This document shows positions 50,938-62,322 of a DNA stretch of 64,000 bases, piece by piece. Where the stretch lies: contig OX579633.1 of NCBI GenBank assembly GCA_951230915.1, positions 54,264,029 to 54,328,028 on the forward strand, read 5' to 3'. The translations under genes and the position numbers were made by a program. Position 1 is the stretch's first letter. Each line of letters begins with the position of its first letter. The notes beneath the pieces were generated by a model. The model searched no databases. It was not told where the DNA came from and saw only the letters and a program-made list of their open reading frames with translations. The stretch is from Antitrichia curtipendula (lineage: Eukaryota; Streptophyta; Bryopsida; Hypnales; Leucodontaceae).

Positions 50938-52530
50938 CTAAGCTGACCTTACAGTGTCCTCAAGTGCTAGAGGAGGGACATGCCCAAGGATTGAATGCAA
51001 GTAGTGTAGCTTCATTGTATGACAACCTACAACAAGTTTACGAGCAACACAAGTATCCTGCAGCTCACATCTGGAATGCTAATGAATATGGAGCTTAGGC
51101 AAGGAAGAGTGGAGGCACTAGTCTAGTTTTTGCTCGACAGGGCACCATATCAGTTCATGCAACAGTACCTAAGAACAGGGAGCACTTGATAGTGCTTTCA
51201 TGCATCAACGCAGTTGGAGAAAGCATTCCGAACTTTTATATCTTCAAAGGTAAACGCAAGATCAGAAACTACGTACTCAAATGTGATCCAGCAGTTGTCT
51301 TGGCCATGCAATACAATGGGTGGATGATTTCTTTCTTATTTCTAAGCTGGATCAATCACTTCATCAACCTATTCAAAACTACATATGGACTCTCAGTGGG
51401 AAATAGGCATCTCTTACTACTAGACGGACACGGCTCCCATGTGACATTGGAGGTTGTAGAGAAAGCTCTCTCTGACGGCTTAGACATCATCACTCTACCA
51501 AGCCACACCAGCCACAAGCTGCAACCACTGGACGTGAGCATTTTCAAACCCTTTAAAACTGCATTCAAAGCATGTTGAGATAGGTGGACTGTGGACAATA
51601 AAGGGAAGGCTGTAAGCAAGGAAGAGCTCGCTCACTAGGTCTCTATAGGACTACGGAAGGCACTTACAATTGAGAAGACCACAAAGGGCTTCTCTGCAAC
51701 TGGCATTTGGCTGCTCCAAGCATCCGCCATGGACTCCTACCTGAAACCCAATCAATGCTACACGGATTCAACGAATGGCAGTGGATCAGATGAAGAGAAC
51801 GAAATGGACGCAACAGGAGAAGAGGACAGCAACACAACCATATTTGACATTGAGATGCAAGGACCGCAATACTTTGTGGCAAATGAGGACAACTCTAGTG
51901 AAGGCAGCACCGAGCTTGACGAAGAAGACACTTGCATGACTACAACTAGAGAGCTCTTTCCACTATCGCACATAGAACGCCCAAGATGAAGGCCCCAAGC
52001 ATCAGCAAAGCCACTAGTTGATTATAGTAAGTCTATCCTCATGACTTCCGAGCAATACATTACAGCGAAAGCGTCCAAGAAGGAAGCAATGGCATGAAAA
52101 AGAGAACAACGGAAGCAAGAGGCGCAAGAGGAAAAAACAACAACATGTAGAGAAGGCCCACAAGGAGGCCGAGAAGTTGCTTCAGAAGATCGAATTAGAT
52201 CGCAAGAAGCTTCAGCGGGAGCGCTTGAAGGTTTAGAAAACATCTGAAATCACGAAGAAGAAGCTGGACCAGGAGGTGCGCCGGCGCCAAAGAAGAGCTC
52301 AACCTGGAAATGCCGACGTCGTCGCCTCCGGTGGACGCTCTACTGCGAAGGGAGGCGGGGAATGCGGGGGACGCAGGGAAGGCAGAGCATGCAGGGGAAG
52401 CGTTGAAGGCGGGGCAAGCGTTGCATTTCAAATTGCAACGGCCAGCCCGGCCAACAGCCTGCCTTCGCCCTCTTACTTCACCTCCGGGTGTGGGTGATGG
52501 CAGCCTGTGGGCGCGCTTCCAGTAGCTGCT
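50938..52530 (+). pseudogene. 3' part of the pogo/Tigger-like DDE transposase
   Basis: Continues the gene cut at 35771. Readable blocks are LTLQCPQVLEEGHAQGLNAS, SLYDNLQQVYEQHKYPA, HIWNANEYG followed by a TAG, then an open stretch 51186-51578. That stretch has VLSCINAVGESIPNFYIFKG, LLLLDGHGSHVT (catalytic Asp) and LPSHTSHKLQPLDVSIFKPF, the DDE_1 signature. A TGA follows CFKAC-like sequence at 51576, and an acidic tail (51729-51989) and a Lys/Glu/Arg-rich coiled region continue with further stops. The usual N.DE.G motif has become NANEYG, so a catalytic acid is lost. The gene is dead. Confidence 0.88.
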
Positions 52531-55500
52531 ACAGGGGCTTCATCCCAACCTCACAACGGCCATGCAATCTTGAACCGGCACATGAAGATTCTGGAGGCGA
52601 CACTTTTCTTAATTACTGGCCGCGGCTTTATGCCCTCCTGTTCATATTTATCTCATGGATGTAGATGCGTCAGGTTGCTTTTATAGGCTCTACTCATACT
52701 AGTATAGAATTCGATGAGGACAGCCATGGCATGATGAAGACGTTGTTTGATGTCTACCTACTCACAGGCATCCATTTTCAGCGATTTTCCACTTCTGAAA
52801 TTATTGGACAAGTCATGATGGTCCAAGACAGTCGACAATTCATGCCAATATTTTTCCTTCTTTCTTGTGTACATACTGTATAAATTTCAAGCCTTATAAA
52901 TCAATTTTCCTACTTCAATCTGCTTATTTTCGTGCTTATGGGTGTTCCTATCTCAGTTAAAAAGTCTGACATTAATTCCAGGTTGAATTGCATTACATTT
53001 GTCTTACCTAAAAAATTTTGTTGGAAGATGTGCTTGTCTTGGACAATTCTATTAACGGATGAATAGCATTTGAAGTCCTTATAAATCATTCAAATGCCTG
53101 CAAACATAGCTTTCTTATACATAGCTCTCTTATACATAAATTTGCTTTGACTTGTATTATGCAAGCAAAGTTACAAGACGGACAAAGATAAAGAAGAACA
53201 AGACTAATGATGTAAAGAAACTTATGATAATTTCATATTTTCAAAAAAAAAATTGAGATTTTTTTGCACATAGAAGACATATGATTTCATCTCTAGAAAA
53301 TAAATATAAAAATTTTCATTTATATTTTCAAAATGATAGAAAGTAGAAAGAAAAATTATGAGACTTGAATCACTGGTCATAGATCCATCTTTTAGAGGTT
53401 AATGTAAAGGAAAAAAGGTATCTATGATCAACTAAGTTCCCCAGTTTGTGAAACAAGTTTTCTATGACCACTTTTTCAAACTTTGAAGTTCCTCTCTCTA
53501 TACTCCCATTATACAACTACATATGAAAGAATTTTTTTGTATAGTTATAGCAGATATAAAAAAAAAATTATTTCAAAAATATAATTATATGTCTTCTATA
53601 ACTTAAAAAATTCATAATTTCTGAATAAAAAGTGATAAAAATTCAAATCAAATACAAAATATGCCTAAAAAATCTAATCTTTTCTTAATATTTATATATA
53701 ATAATTTAAAATATTATGGTGCAAAATATTAACCATATTTTTTTAAAATTAAAAATCCAAAAATCCGTAATAAATTGTTCCAAAGTTTAAATTGCAAAAA
53801 ATATAGAATTTTAGGAATTTTTCAAATTTTCAAATTTGACTAGGAACCAAATTTGATAAGTTTCATTTCATTAGTTAGACTCAAATTCAAAAAAATCATT
53901 TTCATGATTCAAAGTCACATTCAAAGTCATATTATTATAATAAGGCAATATTCAATACCTTTCTCAAAATATGTGTTCAAGCACCTTTTACAAAAAAATT
54001 GGATGAAAAATTGTATTTTTTTCAACCTACAAGCCTTCACAAAGTCATCCATCCATCAATGATTGGTTGTTACGTTATAAGGTTAATATCTCCATGTAAG
54101 TAGATAAATTTTGGAAAATCAAATTTGTCTAGCAATGTTTTTAATCCTTAAATTTCTAGAAAGTCCAATTTTGGACGCAATATGTTTTATTTTATTTTTG
54201 ACATAGAAGGTGCATGAATTGAGGTAACAAAAGTTTGTATATATGCTAATTCAAATCCAATGACATGGAATATGTATATGTAATATGTATATAATTTGAA
54301 ACTTACTTTAAAGAATAATATTTTAAATATGTTTGAATATTTTTTTTAAATTGTTAAAAAATGTAAGATATAATTTATTTTTCTACTAGTATATTTTATT
54401 CTATATTGTAAATTATTGTTTTCACATGGATTCAAACAACATTCTATTTCCATTACAAAATAATGTTTTAAAGCTACAATTTGCATTGTATATATATGCA
54501 ATTAAGCATATATACAAAATCTAGTCAAATCATTATTTAAATATCCACAATAAAACTGCATTAGAATTTTTTTTAACCCTATAGAAGGTTGCAAGACTGC
54601 ATGGCAATAATTTAATGACATGGAAAAATAAATAATAAATAAATATATTTTGATTTTTTTTAGGAATTTGACATGAAACTACTAGTGCCATGTTAGATTG
54701 GTGGTTTTAATTTTTTTTAATTTTTAATTTCTTTTCCAAAACAAAATTAGATTAAAAAAAATTAATTAAAAAAAAAATTAATAATTTTTTTTTTGTGTTT
54801 GCACCATGTAAATCTCCTAGTCGGACGGTTAATTTGACAATTTTGGGGTTGAATATCTGAGTGTTGTATGGATTTTGACAGTTTGTTTGTTAAGTTTGAG
54901 TTCAATTGGGTCATTTTGTTGAGTTGCTTTGATCTAGTTGGAGTCTTTTTGATGTATGTCTAATTAAAGAAGGGAGGATTATAGCCAAATCAATTGCGCA
55001 ATTTGGAAGGTATCAATTTGTCTATCTAGTTGGTCAAGGTGTGTTAAAGAGATATCAAGTGAATTTTTAGTCCTAGTTGGCATTGTGTCTAGTTGGTCAA
55101 GCCTAATTGGAAGGGAATTGAATGTAGGAAGGGAGGAATGAATGTTAGTAGTTGTAGGTGGTTAGTTCGTCCTCCTTCTCCTTTTGGTAACCGCCACTTT
55201 GTGGTTCCTATTAGGTGTGCTTCTCTCTCATTTTTCTTCACCCATTGTTTGAGAGAGTCCAGTGCGAGTCCTAGTCCAAGTTAGCTGCGTATTTTATGTT
55301 TCTATTTGGTTTTTGTATGTGTATGTGATCTAAGAGGACGGGTGGTCCTAGTTGGATTGTTTGTGTTTTCTATTTGGCAATGTTTGATTGTATATGTGTG
55401 AGTTCAAGTCAGTGTTCTGAGAATGTCAGCGTGGATGCTTGGTGTTGTTGGTTTCAAATTGAGAAGTATATGCAGATTGTGGAGATGACCAAATTGGAAG

Positions 55501-58500
55501 AAATTGGATTTTCTGGTGAAGAGTTTAAGAAGGATGGTGAAGTCATTGTAAATAGCTAATTTTCCTATTTGGAGAAGTGCAGTGATAAGTTTGCCAATTA
55601 ATAAGTAATGGGAATTGGATTCAATTTGGGAAGCTAAAGAGTTCAATTTGGAGTTATGGAGTGAAGTTCAATTTGGAAGGAGTAATTAGAGAGTTAGAAT
55701 TGTTGGTGATAGCAAATAGAATTTCCAAATCGGAGTGTTGATTTGATGTGGAGTTAAGTAGAAGAAAGCAATAATTGGAGATGAAAGATTTTGGATTCCA
55801 ATTAGAGCTAATGTTAATGATGTAGAATCTGTAAACATTTGAACTGATTGGAAGGATGATATGAAGAAATGATAAACTGGAAGATTGAATTTTATAGTGT
55901 AATGGTGATTTAATCACCAATTTGGTTTAATGGGAAATGTTTAGCTTCTAAATCGGTGTCTTGTGTTTATGATTGCATAGTTGAATTATGTTTATCAATT
56001 TGGAGGTCTGCATGTCAATGGGCCTAATTGGAGTATGATGGTGTGAATCAAACTATGTGTGAGTGAATTATATATGCAATGTTGTTGTAGATTGAGTGAT
56101 TATTGATTTTCCAAATTGGGTCATAGTCTTCTATTTTGGGATTGTATTACATATTTTTAGGTATTAGTCCCATTAGCATTGATTTCCTACTTGACCGTCT
56201 CCCTTGGAACGAACTTATTATACTAATAGGGTAATTTCCGAATAGGTCATTATCCTTCTTCAACACACCATGAGGGGACAAAAATGAAAATCAAACATCC
56301 CTTTATAGGGTTCAGCCTTTACAGGGTTTAGATTTTTTGTAATGTTGATGGAAGCCTATTTCAAAAAGTCACATCTCTTAGCAATGTGACTTGGTTGGTG
56401 ATTCGGTGCTTTATGGATTTTGTATATGATTATAAATCAATTTATATAGGGACAAAAAAAAAAAATTGCGAAAAACAACAACTTATATCTAGATCTTGTC
56501 ATGCCAAATTTGTTTTACTTTAAAAGCTCCAAATCTATATTTCTTTTTTGAATTTTTTTAGGATGAAAATCAATCATTTATGTCTAGCTTCCTATATTGC
56601 CTAAACATTTTAAAATTTTGGCTTTGGACCAAAGGAGAGGACACACTTTTTATGATACGAGTAGCTTTGTCCTAGTAGCATTAGCTTGCATTTGGAGTAG
56701 GGTAGCTTTCGAGGTAGCTTCTCAAACCTCATATTGAAAAATCTTGACAAATGTCATTTAAAAAAATATTTTTTCTATGTAAAGAGTTATAAACTTCTGT
56801 AAGATCATATAATAACATACCCTAAAGTAAGAGACCTAATTTGTGCTGCAATTCAAAAGCCACCTTCTTTTTGTCCCTATGTATCATTTTAAACATTCAA
56901 ATGTACTCTACTAATACATAGTGACTATGAAGTGGCAAATTAGATCTCGTAGTATTAGGGATGACAAATCCATGTAGTTTTTGTGAATAAAATAAAAGGG
57001 TCAGAATTAGGTCCCTCTACTTTGCTATATAGAGGCATTGCATTGACGTGTGGGCACCAACAATTCCTAAATTGGCTAAAATCAGCTGAGTTTCTATCTC
57101 CAAAATGCTTGTGCTACTAGTACATTGTAAAAAAAGGCCTTTCATGGAGACATTTTAGTCAAAACTGCAACAAACAAGAGAATTTGATAGCCGATTTGCA
57201 ACTTCCTCCAAGTTGGAATTAGCATCTATTTAGCTAGTTTTGTATTACAGTACTTCCAATCATCCTTTACAACTTGCAAAATCCTTTTTTTTCTATTTAA
57301 AAAAAAATACTACTCACTCTCAAGGTAGCCAAGGTTAACCTAGAAAGGACGCCGTGGACACTTAGTGTCCGATGAATGACAAGGCATTTTCCTATGTAGG
57401 ACAGAAATACAATTATTCATCCTTGGAATTAGTTTTGGAAAGTAGAGATCTTCTATAGTATTTTTGACTTCAAGTGCATTCATAACATTATTAACCAATG
57501 TGCAAGGGTCCCTTTTGCTCTCAGGAGAAGTAGGAGCCCCTTGCACAAATTACTGTACATTAGGACACTGTTGCTACTTACTGTGGCCAATCCAAAGTCG
57601 CAACGTATGTCTGCCTGCTTGATTCCACTTTTCACCTTGCATCCACCAATACTGTAGTAATGAATTCCACATCCTAAACCAATAGTTTTGCTCACATTAT
57701 AATCTTATTTTACCCCAGGCATCTAGAGAGGTATTATCCCTCCCTTGTCAGAGAACGAAACCACCCAGTATACAATGTTATGTTATTTTGATTTTTTTAA
57801 TACCAATTATTCCCACGGTTTCAAAAATGATGATTTCCATAGGGCCCCCCACGTCCTTCCAGGTTTTTTGACATGGTTAGGCCTTTGTCTGGATATAAGG
57901 TAGAACTATCCAATTCCATCACTGATTTAAATCCATGGTCTACAGCTTTGTCCCAATTCTGTCAGAAAAACATGCAAATCTGCTTCAGATTCTGCCAACA
58001 ATAGTTTATTAATGCTATTAAAAGATAACGTGTCAATTAATGATTGGTGGATCTTCAAGTGCTATTAGATACATTGGAAAGCGGTATTGAGTTGTAAGAG
58101 GACGTTTATGAATCCAGTCTAGTAGCGGTTGTGCAATTTCACTTCAGAAATTCACAGAAATTACAATTTTTATCAACAAAAAATTATAATTCCACTTGGA
58201 TTTGACTCCTGAAACAAAAGCACACCTCTGAAAAATATGTGTCTTTCTTAGAGTTGGCCCCAATATAGTTAGATTGCGAATCAGGGTGGTAATGGGTAGT
58301 TCTACCTTAGCACTAAATTCCATAAACTCGTTCTGGGAGCACGGGGAGGAAGCGGGCGTGACGTGAAGTGGAAGCACAAGAGCGGCAGGCGTGGCGTGGC
58401 GTTGCCTTGCGGCAAAGGAATCCTCCGCAGCATCGTCTCGCACCAATCCTCCAGCAGTACGGTAGCTCTCCTGCCAGCGGGCTCCACACTCGGCCTCACT

Positions 58501-58640
58501 TCAGTTGTACGGGAACAGAAAGGCACTGAAGACTTTACTCATCACATTCCAATGCCGCGACGCCATTTGCTCTTCACTTACACTTACTGAACTTACAACC
58601 ACAATCATCCTTCACCAGGTTTGCTCTCTCACTCACCGCC
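52531..58640. other. AT-rich gene-poor region
   Basis: I recognise no gene. About 53200-54800 is extremely AT-rich, with long A and T runs. About 54880-56160 is unusually rich in AATTGG/CAATTTGG words; short frames there (55093-55284, 55374-55559) look like chance. The DNA becomes more GC-rich after 58300, probably the promoter of the saposin gene. Confidence 0.45.
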
Positions 58641-58663
58641 TCCCTTGCTCACGTTTTTCTTGG

Positions 58664-58755
58664 ACACGCACTTGTCAAATTTGCCACCGCACGCACTTGC
58701 CAAGGTTTACTCTTTTACGCACCTGGCAATTTACCCTCACGCACTTGCCAAGGTT
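58664..58755 (+). repeat. Four-copy short repeat upstream of the saposin gene
   Basis: ACGCACTTGCCAAGGTT and close variants occur four times (about 58666, 58691, 58717 and 58739) at roughly 22-26 bp intervals, just upstream of a GT-rich stretch (58937-58964) and the start codon at 59041. They may lie in the promoter or the 5' leader. Confidence 0.7.
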
Positions 58756-59040
58756 GCTCTCAATTGGTTTGCTTCACTTGCCGCTTCCTTTCTTCTTTCT
58801 CACTTCGGCTCTTTGGGTCCGTTTGGTGGTTTGTGCTTCTTGTTGTAGTTCTTGTTGGAATCCTTGTGTTCTTGCCCTTTGCGGGGGTGAGAGTTTCGGT
58901 TCGGAGTTGGGAAATTGGGGTTTGGGTCTGTGTTCGTGTTCGTGTGTGTGTGTATGTGTGTGTTTGGGTTGGGTGGGGGGTGATTCTTTGTGGTCTTTCG
59001 TTTTGTAGGTGAATTTTGGGTAGAGGTGAGGTTGGGCGTC

Positions 59041-61911
59041 ATGGCGATCCGGAAGTTGCTGTGGGTGGTGGCGATGGTGTGCGCGCTAAGCATCGCGGAA
59101 TCGGCACATGTCAATCTTGGTACGACGGATCGATAATTGTTTGGTTGCTTTTGTATTGTTGGGAATCTAATTGCGTGTGCGCTGGCGTGCACTCAATTCG
59201 TGCAATAATTGATTTAGGGTTTTCTCAATTTGTGGTTTCTTTGTGACCGCTCACACTGGGACAAGTGTTTAAGGTATGGGCAACGAAATCAAGCGCCTCA
59301 GCTTGGTTCCTATGGTTAGATTGACTCCATATTTGTTGGGATTTGAAAGAGGACTCCGACGCAAATTTGCGTGTATGTTTTGGACACTGTATGAATACAG
59401 TTTGAATTCTCAAAGTGTTGTACCCGAAATCAACCTAGGCTCTCATCCTCAGAGTACACTGCGAGAATCGTTAGGATATAAGGCTTGCAATTAGGTGTAC
59501 TTAACTTAGTTGATGAAATTTCATTACAGAGCAGGAATATTTGCGAAACTGAGCTTTTGAGGATTGTTGGTGTGTGAAGGCACGGTTGCAAGATTGGCCA
59601 AGTGGACTCGGAAGGAGGCTCGTGTTGCTAAACTTGATTTGTGCGACACATGTCTTCAACTGTCTCAAGAAGCGCAGACGGTGCTGTCGAATCCAGACAC
59701 GCCGAAGCAGATCCTCTATATAGCGGATGAGTTCGTGTGCAGCCCCCTTCAACCTGGGCTGAAAAAAAAGGTCAGTAGAATATAACCAGTTTAACATAAT
59801 TGACTTTCTTGGGGGAAGTCTTAAGAGCATGTTTGTGACCACTCTGTATTCACCTATTTTGGACTCGGTATTCATCTTTCTTGGTAGTTTGGAGTAGGTC
59901 ATACGGGGACTTACATTTGTTCAAATTTCATTTATTTTTTGACCGACACATGCGATTTTCTTCACTGATCCTGGTAGCTACTTGAAGATTTTGGTTGGAC
60001 TCTTTGCCGTGGTTTTGCAGAGTATCGTATGAAGCCTTAAGAATTGATTTAGATACCTATAGTCCTAGTATAAGTGGGGTTTAGAGTGGAATGACGATGT
60101 TTTTGACGTATCGTGTTGATTGGCAGTGCGAAAGGATGTTCAATAAATATGTACCGCAATCGATCTTGGAGCTCGAGTCACTCCTTGGCCCAGATAAGCT
60201 CTGCTTCCAGTCTGGCATCTGCAAAGCCCTCGCTATTAACGCATTTGAGGATGATAGGAAGTCGTGCAAGGTTTGCCAAGACTTGGCCACTAACGCATTG
60301 ACCTACTTGGAAAACAACAAAACCCAAGTAGAAATCGTGTTTGCTCTCCACCTTGCATGCGCTCAGCTCCAACAGTTGAGCAAGCAGGTAATGAAGTTTC
60401 CTCCCAGCTTTTTCAGTTACTTGGTGTACCTTTTAGTGGTGACATGGTAACTATTGGTCCTAAATGATCTTTGAAGGTCCCACCCGAGCACTTTAGGACC
60501 CTAAACAACCACAAAATCGGGGGCTAGTTTTGGAGAAGCGACCCTCCTTTCGTCCGGCATCTCATTCCGGCTGCATTTGACATTTTTTTTTTATAATTCT
60601 GTGCTTTTGAGCAGAAGCTGTTTCATGGTAATCTGAGAGTTGTATGTTGTGGACAGTGTGATCTAGTGGTGGATATGTACGCCCTACGAATGATTGAGCA
60701 GCTTGAGAACGTTACACCTGAGGAGTTTTGCGAGAAAGCTAAGATGTGCAAACCGCCACTGATGATTCTGGATAGCAACGACTGTGCCACGTGCCAGTTT
60801 GTCGTTCTGGAGCTCAAGATCAAATTGCAGGACCCAAAGACCCAGGTAATGTCATCTAGATGCGTAGATTTCATGTTCTGTTTGCTATATTTGCCGCTTT
60901 CCTGTATCTATTTTTTGTTTTTTGATGCTTTAGGATTTAATTTACTTAGTATTCGTTTCTTGTTGGAAATGATCGAAGCTTGAGTGAGGTTGGATGTTGT
61001 ACGTACAACTTTGCAATGACGAATAGGTTTAAGTTCTGAGACGAATATCGTGTATAACGATTGTCCAGGAGAAGGTGCTGGACGCGCTCATGAATGGATG
61101 CAACCGAGTTGTCAACCATGTTGACGAGGTTTTTCTCCTTTCCGTTCCTATTTCCAGTATTTGTGTTGCCACTAGTATTAGCCACCCAACAGTGTTAATC
61201 CCCTACTGACAGAACCTACTTATATGTGATGCTATTCGTCTTCTATTCAATTGTTTACAAGTGTTTAGTTTACATTTTGCATTGATGACATCAGTAGGGT
61301 TGTGAGCATGAAGTGTAATCCATTTGGATTTATTGTTGCTAAAACTAAATATCATTATTAGCTCCTTTGGGCCAAACTACAAATAGAAAGTTCACTTTTG
61401 AAGCTAATTATAACACTCTTCCAAATCATTTTTCTATCGTTCAGAAATGTAAGACGTGATTTCTCTTTTCTATTGATACATTTTGTTTCCTCCCTTGAAA
61501 CTTTCTAAATGATTGATTTCAATTCTGGTAGATATGGACGCAGCACTTTGGACGTTTGGGCTCTGTATTGTTAAATCAGAATCTAAATTGACTACAAAAG
61601 AATCTAAATTGACTACCTATTTACTCTGTGTTTTTTATTTTCATGTGTGCCTGTTTTCTGATCAGATGATCTAATTATCCTGATCATCTTGTGTGCAGTG
61701 TAAGGCGCTTGTGGTACAGTACGGCCCATTAGTCCTCGCCAACTTGGACAAGATACTGGATTCCCAGGCTGTGTGCTGCAAGGCTGGTTTCTGCAAATCG
61801 AGCATCTGTCCACAGAAGGCTCAGTTGTGGACGGAGATGATGACGGATTTATTTCAAAAAGAGTCCCCTCGTATTGAGCTCCCACAGGAGCGCCTCATCA
61901 GTGATGTTTGA
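59041..61911 (+). CDS. Secreted/vacuolar protein with three saposin B domains
   Basis: Exons: 59041-59119, 59580-59770 (acceptor could also be 59561), 60127-60387, 60657-60845, 61069-61128, 61699-61911. They join in frame to 330 residues. Residues 1-22 form a signal peptide (MAIRKLLWVVAMVCALSIAES). Three saposin B units follow, each with six conserved cysteines. Unit 1 starts LCDTC (Cys 48/51) and ends LCFQSGIC (116/122). Unit 2 starts CKVC (136/139) and ends FCEKAKMC (202/208). Unit 3 starts CATC (220/223) and ends VCCKAGFC...C (286-297). Saposin B domains bind and present or extract lipids in the lumen of the lysosome or vacuole. The intron before the middle Cys of each unit is conserved, consistent with domain duplication. 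Plant relatives are prosaposin-like; a precise lipid substrate cannot be inferred. Confidence 0.93.
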
Positions 61912-62322
61912 TTGAGGACCTCTAATTTAAACCTGTGCTTTGATGCTTTCATTGTTCAAAATTGTGTGCTATAGGATTTCAAAGAACTTGACGTTTGTAT
62001 TTTATAGAAGATGGTGTAGTTCCTGATTAGGTTCACCGACGCAGATGTCTCTTGTTTTCAAAGGTAGCCCGCATTATTAACATTCGTCTATTAGGAAGAG
62101 AAGAGTCGACGGGACCCTCTCTTGCAGACTTGCAGCTCTTTGCTTGGAAGCATCGAATGTAGTTTTCACACTTTTATTTAAGTCAGTGCTGTGTATTATA
62201 TCTTATTTGTCTATGAGGGCTCATAATTGTGTTGTAATGTTAATTTAGCAGAGGAAGAGCTGGTCAATTATGTTTTATGTGCAATAATTGAAATAGGATA
62301 GATTGTATTCCTCCTCTGGTAC
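61912..62322. other. 3' region of the saposin gene
   Basis: Likely 3' untranslated sequence and a short intergenic gap before the terminal repeat. No coding frame of interest is seen. Confidence 0.4.

Noticed and set aside
35437..52530. Two separate pogo-like transposons flanking the CACTA
   Set aside because: The parts are collinear, in the same frame and meet exactly at the ATA duplication, so one split gene is simpler.
58505..59008. 167-codon frame before the saposin gene
   Set aside because: Low-complexity Leu/Cys/Val-rich translation of CT- and GT-rich leader DNA.
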